Positions 1 to 11,734 of a DNA stretch of 64,000 nt are shown in pieces. Location: NCBI GenBank assembly GCA_907163375.1, contig CAJQUW010008964.1, forward strand, positions 208,501-272,500, written 5' to 3'. The position numbers and the translations under genes are program-made. Below the pieces are notes generated by a model. It made no database searches. It was not told the origin of the DNA and was given only the letters and a program-made list of their open reading frames with translations. Source of the stretch: Prostheceraeus crozeri. Lineage: Eukaryota > Platyhelminthes > Polycladida > Euryleptidae. Position 1 is the first letter of the stretch. The number at the start of each line of letters is the position of its first letter.

Positions 1-195
1 ACATATTTCTGTCACTTCTGTCTCTGAATTCTCATTTCAACGTTAAGCAATAATAATTCATAGTTTCACTCCTTCGTTATCTTCTGACGATTCCTTTGGC
101 AGGAATAAAAATCCACTTTATCTATTTTGCAATTGTGATAAAAATAACTGCACCGTCGCAAAGAATAACATATCTCCTCTGATGCTATACGTCCT

Positions 196-359
196 TTATT
201 TAGATATTGTCATACTGACATTCAACTGCATAACGAGCAAATCCAACGATCGAAGATGCTTCTTCATTAGCCCAGGTGCACGATCAATAGCTTGTATTGC
301 TGCTTCACTAGGAATTTCTTTCAATTCAAGTCGTCGAAACTTGTTGCATATCTCAGGAT
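196..359 (-). CDS. Possible terminal exon of an unidentified host gene
   Basis: Seen: on the minus strand a pyrimidine-rich tract ends in a good 3' splice site (TTGTCTTTTATTAG, AG at 360-361). It is followed by about 54 open codons starting DPEICNKFRRLELKE and rich in charged and leucine residues, ending at TAA (196-198). An AATAAA (195-200) overlaps the stop, as in a compact last exon. Inference: this may be the final exon of a gene whose upstream exons lie at higher coordinates, but none was found nearby. I do not recognise the protein family. A chance open frame is quite possible at this length in AT-rich DNA. Confidence 0.25.
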
Positions 360-419
360 CTAATAAAAGACAAATCAGTAGAAATGTCAGTTGTGATGTC
401 AAGGGTAGGTAAAAATGGA

Positions 420-3400
420 AGGAATAAAATTAGCTTTAAGAACTGATGAATGATTCAATTGACGGGACGAACAAGATAATTGAATGACTTTTGATGAGAT
501 TGTGAACGAGAGAAAATTCCGACACAATATTACAATATTAAAACAGAAGTTGCAAGTTAAAAGCTGTTGTCTTTTAAGTTAATGAAGATTGAACTCCTAC
601 CCTCATTATCTTCATAAGCACATTAGCAAAGACTTCCGCATTAAAAAGTGCTATTTCGGCACGGAACTTCATTTGGGACAATAGGAATAAGTCCATATAA
701 GTCTTCAAGTTCTTTTAGAACAAGCTATTATCGGTGGGTTCGGACTTTCTTGTAGAATTTTTTCTGCGGACCTTTTCTAATCGAATATCGTTTCCGTGTG
801 TTCAAGGTAAGCGCATTTTCGAAGTTTCCCAATTTCAATGGATTTGGCTGAAAGAATTAATGATTTGATCCATCTACTTTTAATTTTTCCAGTTTTTGAA
901 ATATTTTGAGCAAATTTCAGTGAAACGCACCGATTATCTGATGATCCTATAATTCAAGTCGCACCATTAAGACAATCCATTACATACGATTTATGAACTT
1001 ATAGCAGCAATGGCACATGTAAGCAGCATCTTTATTACTTTACATAATCATGGTTGCTGTTGCTTCATTTTGGCTATCCTTCTAGTCACCCTTCTTCTTT
1101 AGGTGGAATCTCACTTAAATGTATATTTAGACTTAAAGAATTTCATTGAAGCAGCTACTGTCTAAGAGAACATTTCACATAAGGGGTGTGCGTGCGCATT
1201 GCACTCAAACGAGGCTTCTCAGTACATTCAGCCATTTTAGCATCAGAATAAATAGTCGACATTCATATTCACATTTAGAATCTATAAAAATGGAAAGAAC
1301 TTCTTTACCTCCCTTTGCTTTGGCTAAATCATACTTTCCTCACTCTTTGGCATTGATCGCTCAGCAGAAATTTTCTGAAGTAGAAGTACACTACACAAAA
1401 AACTCTTTCTTATACCTAATGCGACTGGTAGAATCTTTTATTTCTACTTTCTTTAGTGGCTAGGCAGATTTGGACGTTGATAAATGAATTCGTAGACCCA
1501 TTGACTGCATATGATGGCTGTCAACGGTACTATTGACTATCAATATGACGGTTATCCAACATGATATCATGCATGATGTAGCCGTACATAACACGGAGGA
1601 TACAAAATCAAAAATGAACTTTAAACTTAAGCAGTGATCGCAGATGTCGTTGACTTGAACAATGCACAAAATCCATTATTTTTCATAAGAATTATTTTTA
1701 ACTTACAAAATATGAATCCGTGAAATGTGGTAAATGAGTGCATTTTGACTATGAAAAAGAAGTCATCCAAATTTGCCTTATTGTAAACGTTTGGAAAAAA
1801 TAATCTAATTTTCTTGGTAGTGGGTAGAATGCTATTAATAGCGGTAAATTACGTCTGCTCATTTAGGTTTGTGGTCTACTGTTGAAATCTGTTGTCTCGG
1901 AGTAATTATGGCAATTGTGTATAAAAAAACCTAATGCTGCCTCGTCTGCACTTGATCCTATTTTCTCTTTAAAACCGGGACATACGTTAAGCTACATTTT
2001 CATTTCTAAATCACATTTTCTAAGTGCATAGTCACATATGATTTAGGATAGAGTGTCAACACCGCTATACATTGCTTGCAGTCTTGGTATTTCATCACAT
2101 GATCAAATAATTGAGATCTTAGTATGAATATATCATACTGATTAAGGTTTTGATATTTGTGTTTTTCGTCAGATAACTAAACAACCTATGCCCAAGTTAT
2201 TTCAAGAAATCATCGAGCACAAATGAAAGTCATAATGTGTCTGCATTAATCGAAAACAACATCTACATTTCAAACAGACCATAAACGAAAAATATATACG
2301 ACAGAAATAAAACACACTTGCAAACCCGAAGCCTTCCAATGTCTTGCTACTAGGGTATAAATATTATCAAGAGCTCAAATAGTTTCACTAGGTAATGCAT
2401 TCAACGCATGAATGATTTCAATGAAGATATAAAAAATGGTGCAGCAGCTATGACAAGTTTGGTGTTACTTGAAAAAAAAGGATCGTGTCTCTAGAAACAA
2501 AACAATTCTATGTGAATTCGTAAACATTAATGTATTCATACTTCAGCAAATGAAAGCTATAGTTGAGGAAAATAAATTAATCAGATAATAGGAAAGAAAG
2601 TCATTCGCAGTAATATATTTAGTTAGGGTGTGTTTTCGTAACTGAGATTTTCGCATGCGAATGAACTTCGTTGAATTTCCTTCACTTTGTTTACAAAAAT
2701 GACTAATATTATCAACTGAAATGTTAAAACTTTGTCATGAAAACTGCTCCCTATTATAAATGTAATAGCGATGAGGGTCGCATATATACGTACACAAAAC
2801 AATAACCACAAGAACGTCAGAAATCGAACTCGAATTGAGTAAGACCTCTTAGCGCTACCGGAAACCGCAGGAAGTAATTAATTCAAACTATGAGAAGTAA
2901 AAAGAACAGTAGATGTGCTTTCATCACCGTTGATCGATAAGACATTGGTTCAGGATTTGGCATCTGGACTCCGGAGCATATTTCACAGAAATACCTTTTA
3001 TGATGAATTTCTCTAATTATTCCTGATAATTAAGTGGATCCATGGCCAAATACAGGTTCAAACAATACAACAAGTGGTTGATCTGAATAGTTGAAATGAA
3101 TTCTAATGTTTAATTTCATGTCGTGAAAGCCAAAGTAGAACCCTGGACATGCCGGGCGGAAAGTCATTCCTTAGCATATAGCAGATTATGAGTGGTGAAC
3201 CAGAAGTCATGTGGCACGGAAATCTGTTTGCTGGTAACTTATAAAGCATTATTTACGTTTGCAAAGACTATCTGATTCTAAAATGAATGGAGAAGAGATT
3301 TTGTGTATCACATTACGATCTGACCATGATCTGACTTACAAAAAACACGATCACTACGACAAGGTACTGTAAGAGCTCATTATGCGACAAGATGTAATCA

Positions 3401-3510
3401 GTACTGTTGCAGTGATTTGCTTCACACAGCAACACACATGAGAAGGGTCAGAAAAAATTGCACCTGAAATTGAGGCAGATTAGTGGTGTTAACGAAGCTT
3501 ATGATTATAT
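420..3510. other. Gene-free AT-rich stretch
   Basis: Only short frames, none with recognisable domains, and no repeat pairs, TIRs or tRNA-like boxes were found by eye. Confidence 0.5.
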
Positions 3511-3514
3511 TATA

Positions 3515-3516
<2 letters not shown>

Positions 3517-3552
<36 letters not shown>
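3517..3552. repeat. (AT)18 microsatellite
   Basis: An uninterrupted AT dinucleotide run of 36 bp, flanked on both sides by degenerate GATTATAT/GATATAT units, so the original array was probably longer. Confidence 0.95.
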
Positions 3553-3555
<3 letters not shown>

Positions 3556-3659
3556 TATATGATATATGATTATTATATCAAGAGCATGTACCTGATTAAA
3601 TATTTCACACCAGATTTTAAAATGAAGACTAATTACATTCTTGAACTAACGCAACACGA

Positions 3660-4150
3660 TGATTGGCGGGTACAAGATGAGTGAGATTGTCAGTGCTGAA
3701 CTGACACCGGAGGAACGAATCAATCAAGAGGACCGTTTGAGCGCTAGCTAGTCTGTCTCTTGACAGACTAGTCTTGTCCTAGGACAGGAACGGTCACTAA
3801 TCAGGATTCACTTTTTCGAGCTGACTAGTGTGACCATCCACTTGAAAATGGGGAGGCACAGTCACTGATTCACAATTTCATTCGCTCATGTTGCATATTG
3901 TTGTTTGTCTTCTCTCTCCCTTCTCTCTCTCCGTTTCCGCCTCTCGCTGGGGAATGACGTCACGTGCTGATGTTCTCCCCTTGATAGACGAATTGGCTGA
4001 CTCGCGCCAATGAGCGCCTCTTTGCCGCTAGGCACTCGTTCGTGAGGAATGACTTTCTCGAGTTAGGGTCTCCTGGAGGGCATCTTGGCTGGCTAATAGA
4101 GAGCGGTGAAACAAGTCGGAAACGAATGCGCAGTTCGCAACTTGGCTCAA
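3660..4150. promoter_or_regulatory. GC-richer promoter-like patch with CRE/E-box composite
   Basis: Seen: this ~500-bp patch is visibly richer in G+C and CpG than its flanks. It holds a full palindromic CRE (TGACGTCA, 3955-3962) overlapping an E-box (CACGTG, 3961-3966). ATTGG/CCAAT boxes lie at about 3662, 3991 and 4010, and a pyrimidine-rich CT tract runs 3909-3932. Known: these are binding sites for CREB/ATF, bHLH-zip and NF-Y factors and cluster in CpG-rich promoters. Inference: a promoter or enhancer, direction unknown. No first exon could be attached, so it could instead belong to a mobile element. Confidence 0.35.
3688..3786. repeat. Cluster of three short perfect hairpins/palindromes
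   Basis: TGTCAGT/ACTGACA (stems 3688-3694 and 3700-3706, 5-nt loop), CTAGTCTGTC/GACAGACTAG (3748-3771, 4-nt loop), and the self-complementary TGTCCTAGGACA (3775-3786). The second and third are bracketed by GACCGTT and AACGGTC, giving a larger nested cruciform. These may be operator-like sites or the terminal structure of an unrecognised mobile element. Confidence 0.7.
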
Positions 4151-6540
4151 AAATGAGATGATGAATTAACTGCTAATCTAGTCTAATTCAATTGAAGAAT
4201 AACAATCAACGAAAGTAAAGATCTATAAGCATGCAAGCAAGCATACTACTATAAATTCTATGCAAAACTTACAATCGTCATGCGTTGCAGTAGAGGCGAC
4301 TACTTCTCGAAGTTGCGGATCAAGACTGCTTGACAGTACTACATAGACCAGTGCTTCTAAAAATTTTATGTCCTGTGACCCAAGTATTCTTTATTCAAGA
4401 ATTTATGGCCGAGTTTGTTTTGGAACTGCTTTAAGAATGAAAAAAATGAGCAGTATATCTAGTAAGCTTATTACGTCTACAAATATCAAAAACTGCAAAC
4501 ATAAAATGAAGAATATATTGTCATAAGGATGCAACACTTAAGTACGGTATTCCGCAACTTTTCGGTATACCGGAAAGTATTGTATACAGTACTGAAGTTA
4601 TGATAAACTAAAATAATACTAAAGCCCTTACGAACAGAAATGTTAAATGTGTGAAATCTTATTGTGCTTCTTTGCCACAGTGCACACTAAAACAAACGTA
4701 AAAGTACAATTTTATAAAAAGAAAGCAACATAGCGAAAAAGTTTGTTCTTTCTTAGGAGCAACATAATGCGAATGTAGTAAAAATTCAAACTGCAAAATC
4801 AAATGCAATAAATATCTCAGTCTCAATGACTCCCTTGGTCTTGGCGAATTTTTACCGTTTTATCTACATCTATATCCAAATCCAATGGTTCAAATTCAGT
4901 CGCAGCAAACCGGTGTTCAAAATCTAACCGACTCCTCTTTTTGAGATCCCATCTCCGCCAACCAAGTCGTGGGAAAGTAAGGATGCAACTTTGAAAAGAT
5001 TTGGTGCCAAATAGTAAACTTACGCAAAGCGGTATTTAAAACAGATGTTTAAAATCAATTACTGAATAAAGTCAGGTGACGAATTCTGGTCTCGTTTCAA
5101 ATACAGCATGCTGACATTCGCTTTATCTCCATTAATCAGGTACACTAGGCCCACCTTGAGAACCACTGATAGAGGCTATCCCAACCGATCCAAGTGTTAC
5201 AACAAATGTCTGTACGATAAATATAATGCAGAATGAGCGATTAGCGAGTTCTTCATCTTTCTGAGGGAATAGACGAGTGTTAACAAAACTATAGGTTGAT
5301 ATGAACACAACAATAAAATATAGATAGTTATATGGAAATTTCTATACAATGGAGGACTACAAAAACCGTTTGACACAAATTTTTGAAAATGTTAAGCGAA
5401 AAGTTGCATCGACTGTAGATGAGACATTCAACAATATTGCATGTTAAGCAACATGTTGCTTTTTTCAAGAAGTCCACCTAATGGGTGTAATCAAAATAGA
5501 CTTACTGAATATTCCGTCGGCTAAGGTGTCATACTATCATTCTAAAGCTCGACTGAATACCAAATCGGAAACTTTTCATCCGACAGAATTTCAGTTGATG
5601 AAAACGGCAGTGAAATTAATATAATATATTTCATTATATATATGAATACATATATTAACATATGTACTACATTCACAAGAATGTGAATTTCACAAAAATG
5701 CCTGATATTCAACAAAATTTCTATTAGTCGGATGGAACTATTTAACACTAGCCGCGGCTACTATTCGAAGAAATGCAGTACTGATGGTTTCAATCTAAAT
5801 GTCCTGATGACATCCATTTCATGTACAAAAGAATTCCTCATCAACGTAAGCACAATTGCACAATACAGTTCTGTTACTGATCGACACTTTCATTAGGTCT
5901 CAGTCACAGCGAGGGCGTGACGTTAAAGTGTCAAACAAATGCTCGTACAATGATTTTCGTCAAAGTACGTCATATAACTGCATAGCTGTCATTATTCATA
6001 TCTTGGCTCATTAAAACTTGAACTCTATAAGTGTTATTATCAAAACATATTTCTCTGAATATGCTGGGTACTCTAAGTTTACAGTTACCATGCTATCTAA
6101 AAGCCTGAGTTAAAAGTAAACAAAGATTGATTGCCGAGAATGCTTTAGTACTATTGACTTCGCTCATTATCAAATGTAGCACAAGGTACATTATACGTTT
6201 CTGCTGTTGATAATTGCAAAGTTGGAAACGGAATTTATTGTAACGAAGACACATAATTCCCTAATTAGCACGATACAATAATTGCCAATTACATATCTTT
6301 TGTATCGGATAAGACAGCTCATCTGCGAAATGCCATGCAAAACTATGCATATATAACATCACGCATGTATTTATAGAAATAATCAGTCACAAGAAAGGTT
6401 TGTCCTTCATCTTTTATTCATATTATATTATATTTTGTCGCGGATTGTGACGCAATTTTATGAATGGTCCTGTTAATTGTTGTGTGCGTCCGAAAATGAA
6501 AACGCGTGTAATCTGCTCATTACATGCACACGGCATTCGA
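4151..6540. other. Gene-free AT-rich stretch
   Basis: No coding region, TIR pair or tandem repeat was recognised. Short frames on both strands look like chance. Confidence 0.5.
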
Positions 6541-6543
6541 TTT

Positions 6544-6735
6544 GTGCCAAAACAGGAACAGACGAGTAAGTCAGGAGCACCAACAATGGATCCAACGAAG
6601 TAACGGTGCCAAAACAGAAACAGACGAGAAGGTCAGGAGCACCAACACAGGATCCAACGAAGTAACGGTGCCAAAACAGGAACAGACGAGTAAGTCAGGA
6701 GCACGAACAGCAACGAGTCAGGAGTGCCAACACAG
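6544..6735 (+). repeat. 62-bp minisatellite, about three copies
   Basis: Units begin GTGCCAAAACAGGAACAGAC at 6544, 6606 and 6668, with exact 62-bp spacing. The third copy breaks down after about 45 bp and passes into a partial rearranged unit. Copies differ by a few substitutions. Because 62 is not a multiple of three, the open frame running through the array (6524-6805) changes phase in each unit and is not a credible gene. Confidence 0.9.
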
Positions 6736-8077
6736 GTGCTGTTCTATCAACAGATGTTATTTTTCCATGCAGAAACAACGTTGGGCGCCATGTCCTGTAA
6801 ATTAGCGAAACTGAAACTACTCCTATACGTGAGTGAAAACACCAGCTTCTGTCATGGTTTAATGTCGTGTTGTTACAAAAGTGCTCAAGCCGTTTATATG
6901 AACGCAATACAATATTTTGCATGAATAAAGGTGTGCACAACCAGAAATGATAAAATTGGACCCATGTAGTCCGTTTCACAGATCGTTGCACATAACATTT
7001 GATTAATCACCCTTGAAAGTACATCCATGAAATTATTGTTATTTGTAAATACTCAACATTGCTACATCAAAATGCGCTCGTTTTAAACAAACAATAGACC
7101 CACCGATTTTTTTTTGGTTACTGATGTACGAGTATGTAAGCCTTCATCCATCAAAAAATAACTTGATTTACAAAGTTTCTTTTAATCAATAAGCATCCGC
7201 TAAAATAAAATATCAACACCGTAACGATATTTTCTCATCATTTTCAATGTCATTGTGCCATCGATTATCATCATTGCATTGAAAAATCGAAGATGACATC
7301 GGTTATTTATTTGATTAAGTATAACAGTGTTGAGATTCGATAAAAATTTCATTAGACATACATGCTTTGCTGAAATATAATATTGGAATAATTACCAGCG
7401 CATGTGCGAATCACTATGAAAACTAAGCGTGAAAGATTTCAAAATGGATGTGATATGCTCATCAGCAATGCTGACTAAATGAAATTTGAGTAGCCGGTTG
7501 TAGCCTTTTATTAATGACTTGAATAAGCAATGGCACGCGTGCGAACTTGGCAGCTGGCATCGAATCAGCTCGACACCAGCTCGACACTGACGACAGTGTG
7601 GGTTTGTGTTTGAATAGGACTCCTTCGTCCGCTAATTCTATTGTCTTCTGCAGAATGTGCACGATGGGAATCTCAATGTCATAGTTTTGATGACTGATGA
7701 ATGAAAATACAGCTAAACTGCAAATTTTTGCACTTTTGCTTTGACGCCTGACATTACTCAATTTTCAAAATTAATATGTCATTCGAAAGCATGTTATTAG
7801 ACATCTACTGGTGCAATTATTCACTTGATTGCGTAATTGGTGGTCTCCACTAAATCTCACGTTAAATGTAACCTCACTCTTTCGTTCAATTGTGCCATAT
7901 GACCACAGTTCACCTCAATCAAGCAAGTTAAAAGCGTATATTTAAGGAAACTTTGGATCATATCTTATAATATAAAGTTTGTCACAACAGCTTCAATGAG
8001 AAGTTGACGATTGAAAGTGTGTCCATTTTTTGAGCAATTCTTTTTGAAACGTTCCAAATAATCCAAGTGTTTTGAGC
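6736..8077. other. Gene-free stretch
   Basis: No recognised coding or repeat feature. It ends at the left target duplication of the retrotransposon. Confidence 0.5.
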
Positions 8078-8240
8078 ATACTGACCGATATGTTCCGAAG
8101 TGAATGAATAATAACAGTATACATTTGTACAATGCGAACCAACATGGAGGATCATCAGCAGTACACCAGATGTCATCAACGTTTCGGCCATTTAAGTACT
8201 GGACGTCTCTATCTGGCTGGCCGGTACTGCGCCGGATAAC

Positions 8241-8774
8241 CTAAGCAGCACCTCCTCCACTATGGCGTCCCATAATCCCAAAAATCCAAGCAGAGCCCGT
8301 TTCCGCTGCAGCACACACCTTCTTCATACACTTACTTGCTTCTTTTCCGCCTATCCCCAGTGCCCTTATCCACCTTCTCAAGCTGTTAGACGCAAAACCG
8401 CGACACCCCACCTCCACCGTCCACAACTCAGCCATCCACCCATTCTCCTTGCACTCGTTTATCAGTTCTTCATATTTACCCAACTTCCTCTGGCGAGCTT
8501 CCCCAATCCTTGATTCCCACGGCACTGTCAGCTCCATGCACACCATCGACTTTGCTTTCCTTGACACCAACGTCATATCAGGCCTGTGTTCGGTGATCAC
8601 AATTTCAGGTGGAACCGTCTTCTTCCCTTGGGTGTCAACAAGCATCTCCCAGTCTGATGCTCCCACCAACAATCCACTGTCACGTGCCACCTTCCCCTTC
8701 GAAGCTGATACGTGACCTTCTCTCACAAATTTGATGCCCTTGATTTTATTTGGGCCATCCTCTCTCCTCGCCAT
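8241..8774 (-). pseudogene. Restriction-like endonuclease (RLE) domain, out of frame with the RT
   Basis: PD-(D/E)XK-type nuclease that nicks target DNA to prime reverse transcription. The frame 8774-8241 shows RPDMTLV (Pro-Asp at residues 65-66), MELTVPWE (Glu81) and KLGKYEEL (Lys97/Lys100), the order expected of the RLE of R2/NeSL/Hero-like elements. It overlaps the RT frame by 52 bp in another phase. Related elements encode RT and RLE in one ORF, so this is best read as an inactivating indel between the knuckle and the nuclease rather than two genes. Its C-terminus ends in a Gly-rich tail at 8241. Confidence 0.8.
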
Positions 8775-10802
8775 CCTCGCACTGCCTCTTCCCCAATGGC
8801 CGCCAGTTCCTGCAGCACCTGGTTATGTCTCCAGGTATATGCTCTCAGCAGCTGAGGACAGGAAGACAAGGTGTGCTCCAGGCTCCCTGTCCTCAGTCTG
8901 CAGCATGGACAACTATCATCACTGGACACACCCCACCTCTTCAGATTTGATGCCGACGGCAGAACGTCGAACGTCCCGCTTATTAGAAATCTAATTGCGC
9001 CCGACGCCATGCTGAGCAGCTCATTCCAACTGATCTTCTTGCTTTCGACATCCTCCCATTTGATCCATGCCCCTTGAGATGGCTGTTGTGCGGCTTTTAA
9101 AACTCTCATCTCCTCTTCCTTTTCTCTAACCTCCTCAATAGCGAGATCTCTTCGTCCCCTTGCATTCACCTTGCTATACCATCTGCGGGTCTCCAGCATA
9201 CCGACTCCACGTCTTCCAATTTGAACTGTCCCTAATACCTCTCTCCATTTTGCCTGACCAATTGCTTCGTCAGTTGCATCTTCCGCTCGCCACTTTCTGC
9301 CAGTCCGGATAACAGGTCTTGACTGCGCGATGCACTGATCCGGGGAGTCGCGCATCATCAAACACTGGCGTACCTTTGACACCTTGAATTCTTCGACCAA
9401 AGAAGACATCGGCAACTTCAGTTTCCCAGAGGTGCAATACAATGCCGTGTCTGACAGCATTCTTGGGACTCCCAACCACTTCCGAGTGAAAACATTAATA
9501 GATTGCTGCATCTTTCCTACTCTTGTTATAGCTACCTCATACACCATCAGCTTCCACATCAATCGAGGGAGAAGTCCAAATTGACAGCACCACAGTTTCG
9601 CCTTCCCAGGAATCATTGCTCTATCGATTGCCTTCAACCAGATCTTCAGCTGTTCATGAATCTCAACTCCTCTGTGCCGGTCACTCAATGTGCCTTCATA
9701 CCATCTCCCAAGGCTCTTCACTCCAATTTCTGAAACTTGAGGCACGTTTTCTCCATCAACAACAAAACGTTTGTCCACAATTCTGCCACCCCTCAGGGAC
9801 ACAATGCGACTCTTCCTCGCTTTGAATTTCATTCGAGCCCAACAAATTAGATCTTCCAATCTCGTCAGGCACCTTCTGGTTTGCTCTTCATTAGCCGACA
9901 AAATGGTCAAATCATCCATATATGCTCTAATAATCGGCGCTCTCACATCTTCCGCCAAGCGCACTCCTTCCATATCAACGCTGGCTTTACGGACTATTAT
10001 TTCCATGCCCATCACAAATAAGAGTGGCGAAACCGGACAACCCATCGGAATACCAACCTCCAGGTCCTGCCAATCAGTCGTGTAACTTTTAGTCGTAAAG
10101 CGCATTCTAAACTGTTGATAATAGGTTCTAAGTATCTCGCGTACCTCAATCGGGACCCAGAAGAAATCCATAGCAAACTGGAGCAGATTGTGTGGAATCG
10201 ACCCGTACGCGTTTGCCAAATCAAGCCAAATTACATCCAAACTGCCTTTTAAGGTCTTCTGATGCTGGATAGATTCCCAAATCATCTGCGCATGTTCAAT
10301 ACAGCCCGATGCTCCTGGCACTCCAGCTTTCTGCACTTCCGTGTCAATAAAGCCATTCTTCATTACAAACTTTGTGAGACGGCGAGCCAAAACACTGAAG
10401 AAGATCTTCCCATCCAACAGAGAGATGGGGCGAAATTGTCCAATGTCGCTTGCTCCCTTTTCTTTGGGTATGTAAATCCCTTCTGCAATACACCAACTTT
10501 CTGACACCACCCATTTTCTCCACACCACTCTCAAAATTCTCCATAGAACCTTTCTTATTCTTGGACAATACTTGAAGATCTTGTAAGAAAGTCCGTTTTG
10601 TCCCGCAGCACTCCCTGCTCTAGCCTTCTGCACAACAGCCTCAATCTCCCATAATCTGATGTTTTGAAGATCAAAGACTTCCGTTGGCTCCTGTGGTCGC
10701 ACTTCTGAAATACTTGACGGGGGCCCAAAGACGTCATATCGTCTTTCATCTGAGTACGTTCTTATCAGATGTTCCTCCAGTTCGGTCTTTCCTGCTTTCA
10801 AA
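8723..10802 (-). pseudogene. Reverse transcriptase region of the RLE retrotransposon
   Basis: Reverse transcriptase for target-primed integration. The open frame runs 10927-8723 (734 codons), but its first ~41 codons lie outside the element, so only 10802-8723 is element sequence. RT landmarks by residue of the 734-codon frame: FRPISLLDGK (165-174), motif A LDLANAYGSI with its catalytic Asp (235-244), motif B GIPMGCPVSPLLF (292-304), and motif C YMDD (336-339). A CX2CX8HX4C knuckle (C673, C676, H685, C690) sits before the endonuclease. All RT catalytic Asp residues are intact. The N-terminal DNA-binding zinc fingers are missing through truncation, and a frameshift before the endonuclease breaks the protein. 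Clade beyond RLE-type was not resolved. Confidence 0.85.
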
Positions 10803-10824
10803 ATACTGACCGATATGTTCCGAA

Positions 10825-11545
10825 TATTGCAATAAAACTTCACAGCGTCAATTTCAGAAGATGAGATTTTTGAACGTATGGAATCTGTTGAATTTGCTAA
10901 TGATCTTCTATATTTACGTTTCCCCATTCAACTGTGAAAGGGCCTGGATTATAAAATTATGATACGCAGAAATGAGAAGGCTATTTACGGTAAGATTGAG
11001 GTAATTAGATTCCACATCACGGACAGAAAGAAATGTAATTTCTGATGGACTGAGTAAACCACTGTGACTGTCGTCTGCGAGAATAGCATGGGTTAAAAGT
11101 GTTGGAAGAGAAAATTACAGAAATCTTATGAGTCATTGTATTTTACAACACCATCAGTACTACCTTGAACTTTTTTTACCTAATAACGAACAGAAATCAG
11201 CAACTATTTGCCTCAAAAATATGCTGCGTGGGCTTTGAATTACAGTGGAGTTTGCTCGCCTAATAGGCCCACTATCTCATCTCAGAGGATGCTCTTCTTA
11301 TACTAGCTGTGACTTTTCGATACGTTGCATCGAGTTTCCGAAGCGATTCGGCACAATGTCACACAAACAAAGAATAGTACATTTCTTTTGCAACTAACGT
11401 GCATGTGCGTTTATGCTGACCCTGAGCTTATCTACTGGCAGAGATGATCACCTCAATTTCAAAATGCAAATTAGTAACCCTTTATTCTTCCAAACAAAAA
11501 ATATCGAATTCACTATTCCTTAAGTTCCATTTAACTTGTTTTCCA
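10825..11545. other. Gene-free flank of the retrotransposon
   Basis: A frame opens from an ATG at 10927 into the retrotransposon, but those codons are flanking DNA. Nothing else was recognised. Confidence 0.5.
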
Positions 11546-11734
11546 AATGGGGAGCCCAGCTTGCTGATCTAGCAAAAATATTGAAATGCCGTTTTAATTC
11601 GGAAGGCCTTTTCGACCACCACCGAGTCTTTATCAACGGAAAATTGCACGTTTTCCGGTGGTGATCGAAAAGGCCCCCAGGATTAAAGCGGTGTTTTGGT
11701 ATATCTGCTAGATCAGCGAGTTGGGCTCCCCATT
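11546..11734. repeat. 189-bp foldback (MITE-like) element
   Basis: The two halves are imperfect inverted copies over about 85 bp each. The ends AATGGGGAGCCCA and TGGGCTCCCCATT are perfect complements. Internally GCTGATCTAGCA and GGCCTTTTCGA(C/T)CACCACCG recur in reverse. The loop is about 20 bp. There is no coding capacity and no clear target duplication, so superfamily is unassigned. Confidence 0.85.

Larger units (their letters stand above)
8078..10824 (-). mobile_element. 5'-truncated RLE-type non-LTR retrotransposon with 22-bp target duplication
   Basis: Seen: an identical 22-bp sequence starting ATACTGACCGATATG lies at 8078-8099 and again at 10803-10824, bracketing a 2.7-kb body (8100-10802) that encodes a reverse transcriptase, a zinc knuckle and a restriction-like endonuclease on the minus strand. 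Known: RLE-bearing clades (R2, NeSL, Hero and relatives) end their ORF this way and insert by target-primed reverse transcription. Inference: one insertion, 5'-truncated, with 22 bp duplicated. The 3' UTR (about 8100-8240) has no poly-A and ends in an AT-rich segment at 8100. The duplication is intact, so the insertion is not very old, but the ORF is frameshifted. Confidence 0.85.

Noticed and set aside
6524..6805. 93-codon frame over the minisatellite
   Set aside because: The 62-bp unit shifts frame in each copy; the peptide has no domain and a repeat explains the openness.
8100..8240. GAAAC and CTGATGA motifs in the retrotransposon 3' UTR as a hammerhead
   Set aside because: The motifs occur in the wrong order and do not form the three stems.
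8262..9825. Several plus-strand frames of 66-104 codons opposite the retrotransposon
   Set aside because: They are antisense shadows of the RT/RLE coding sequence.
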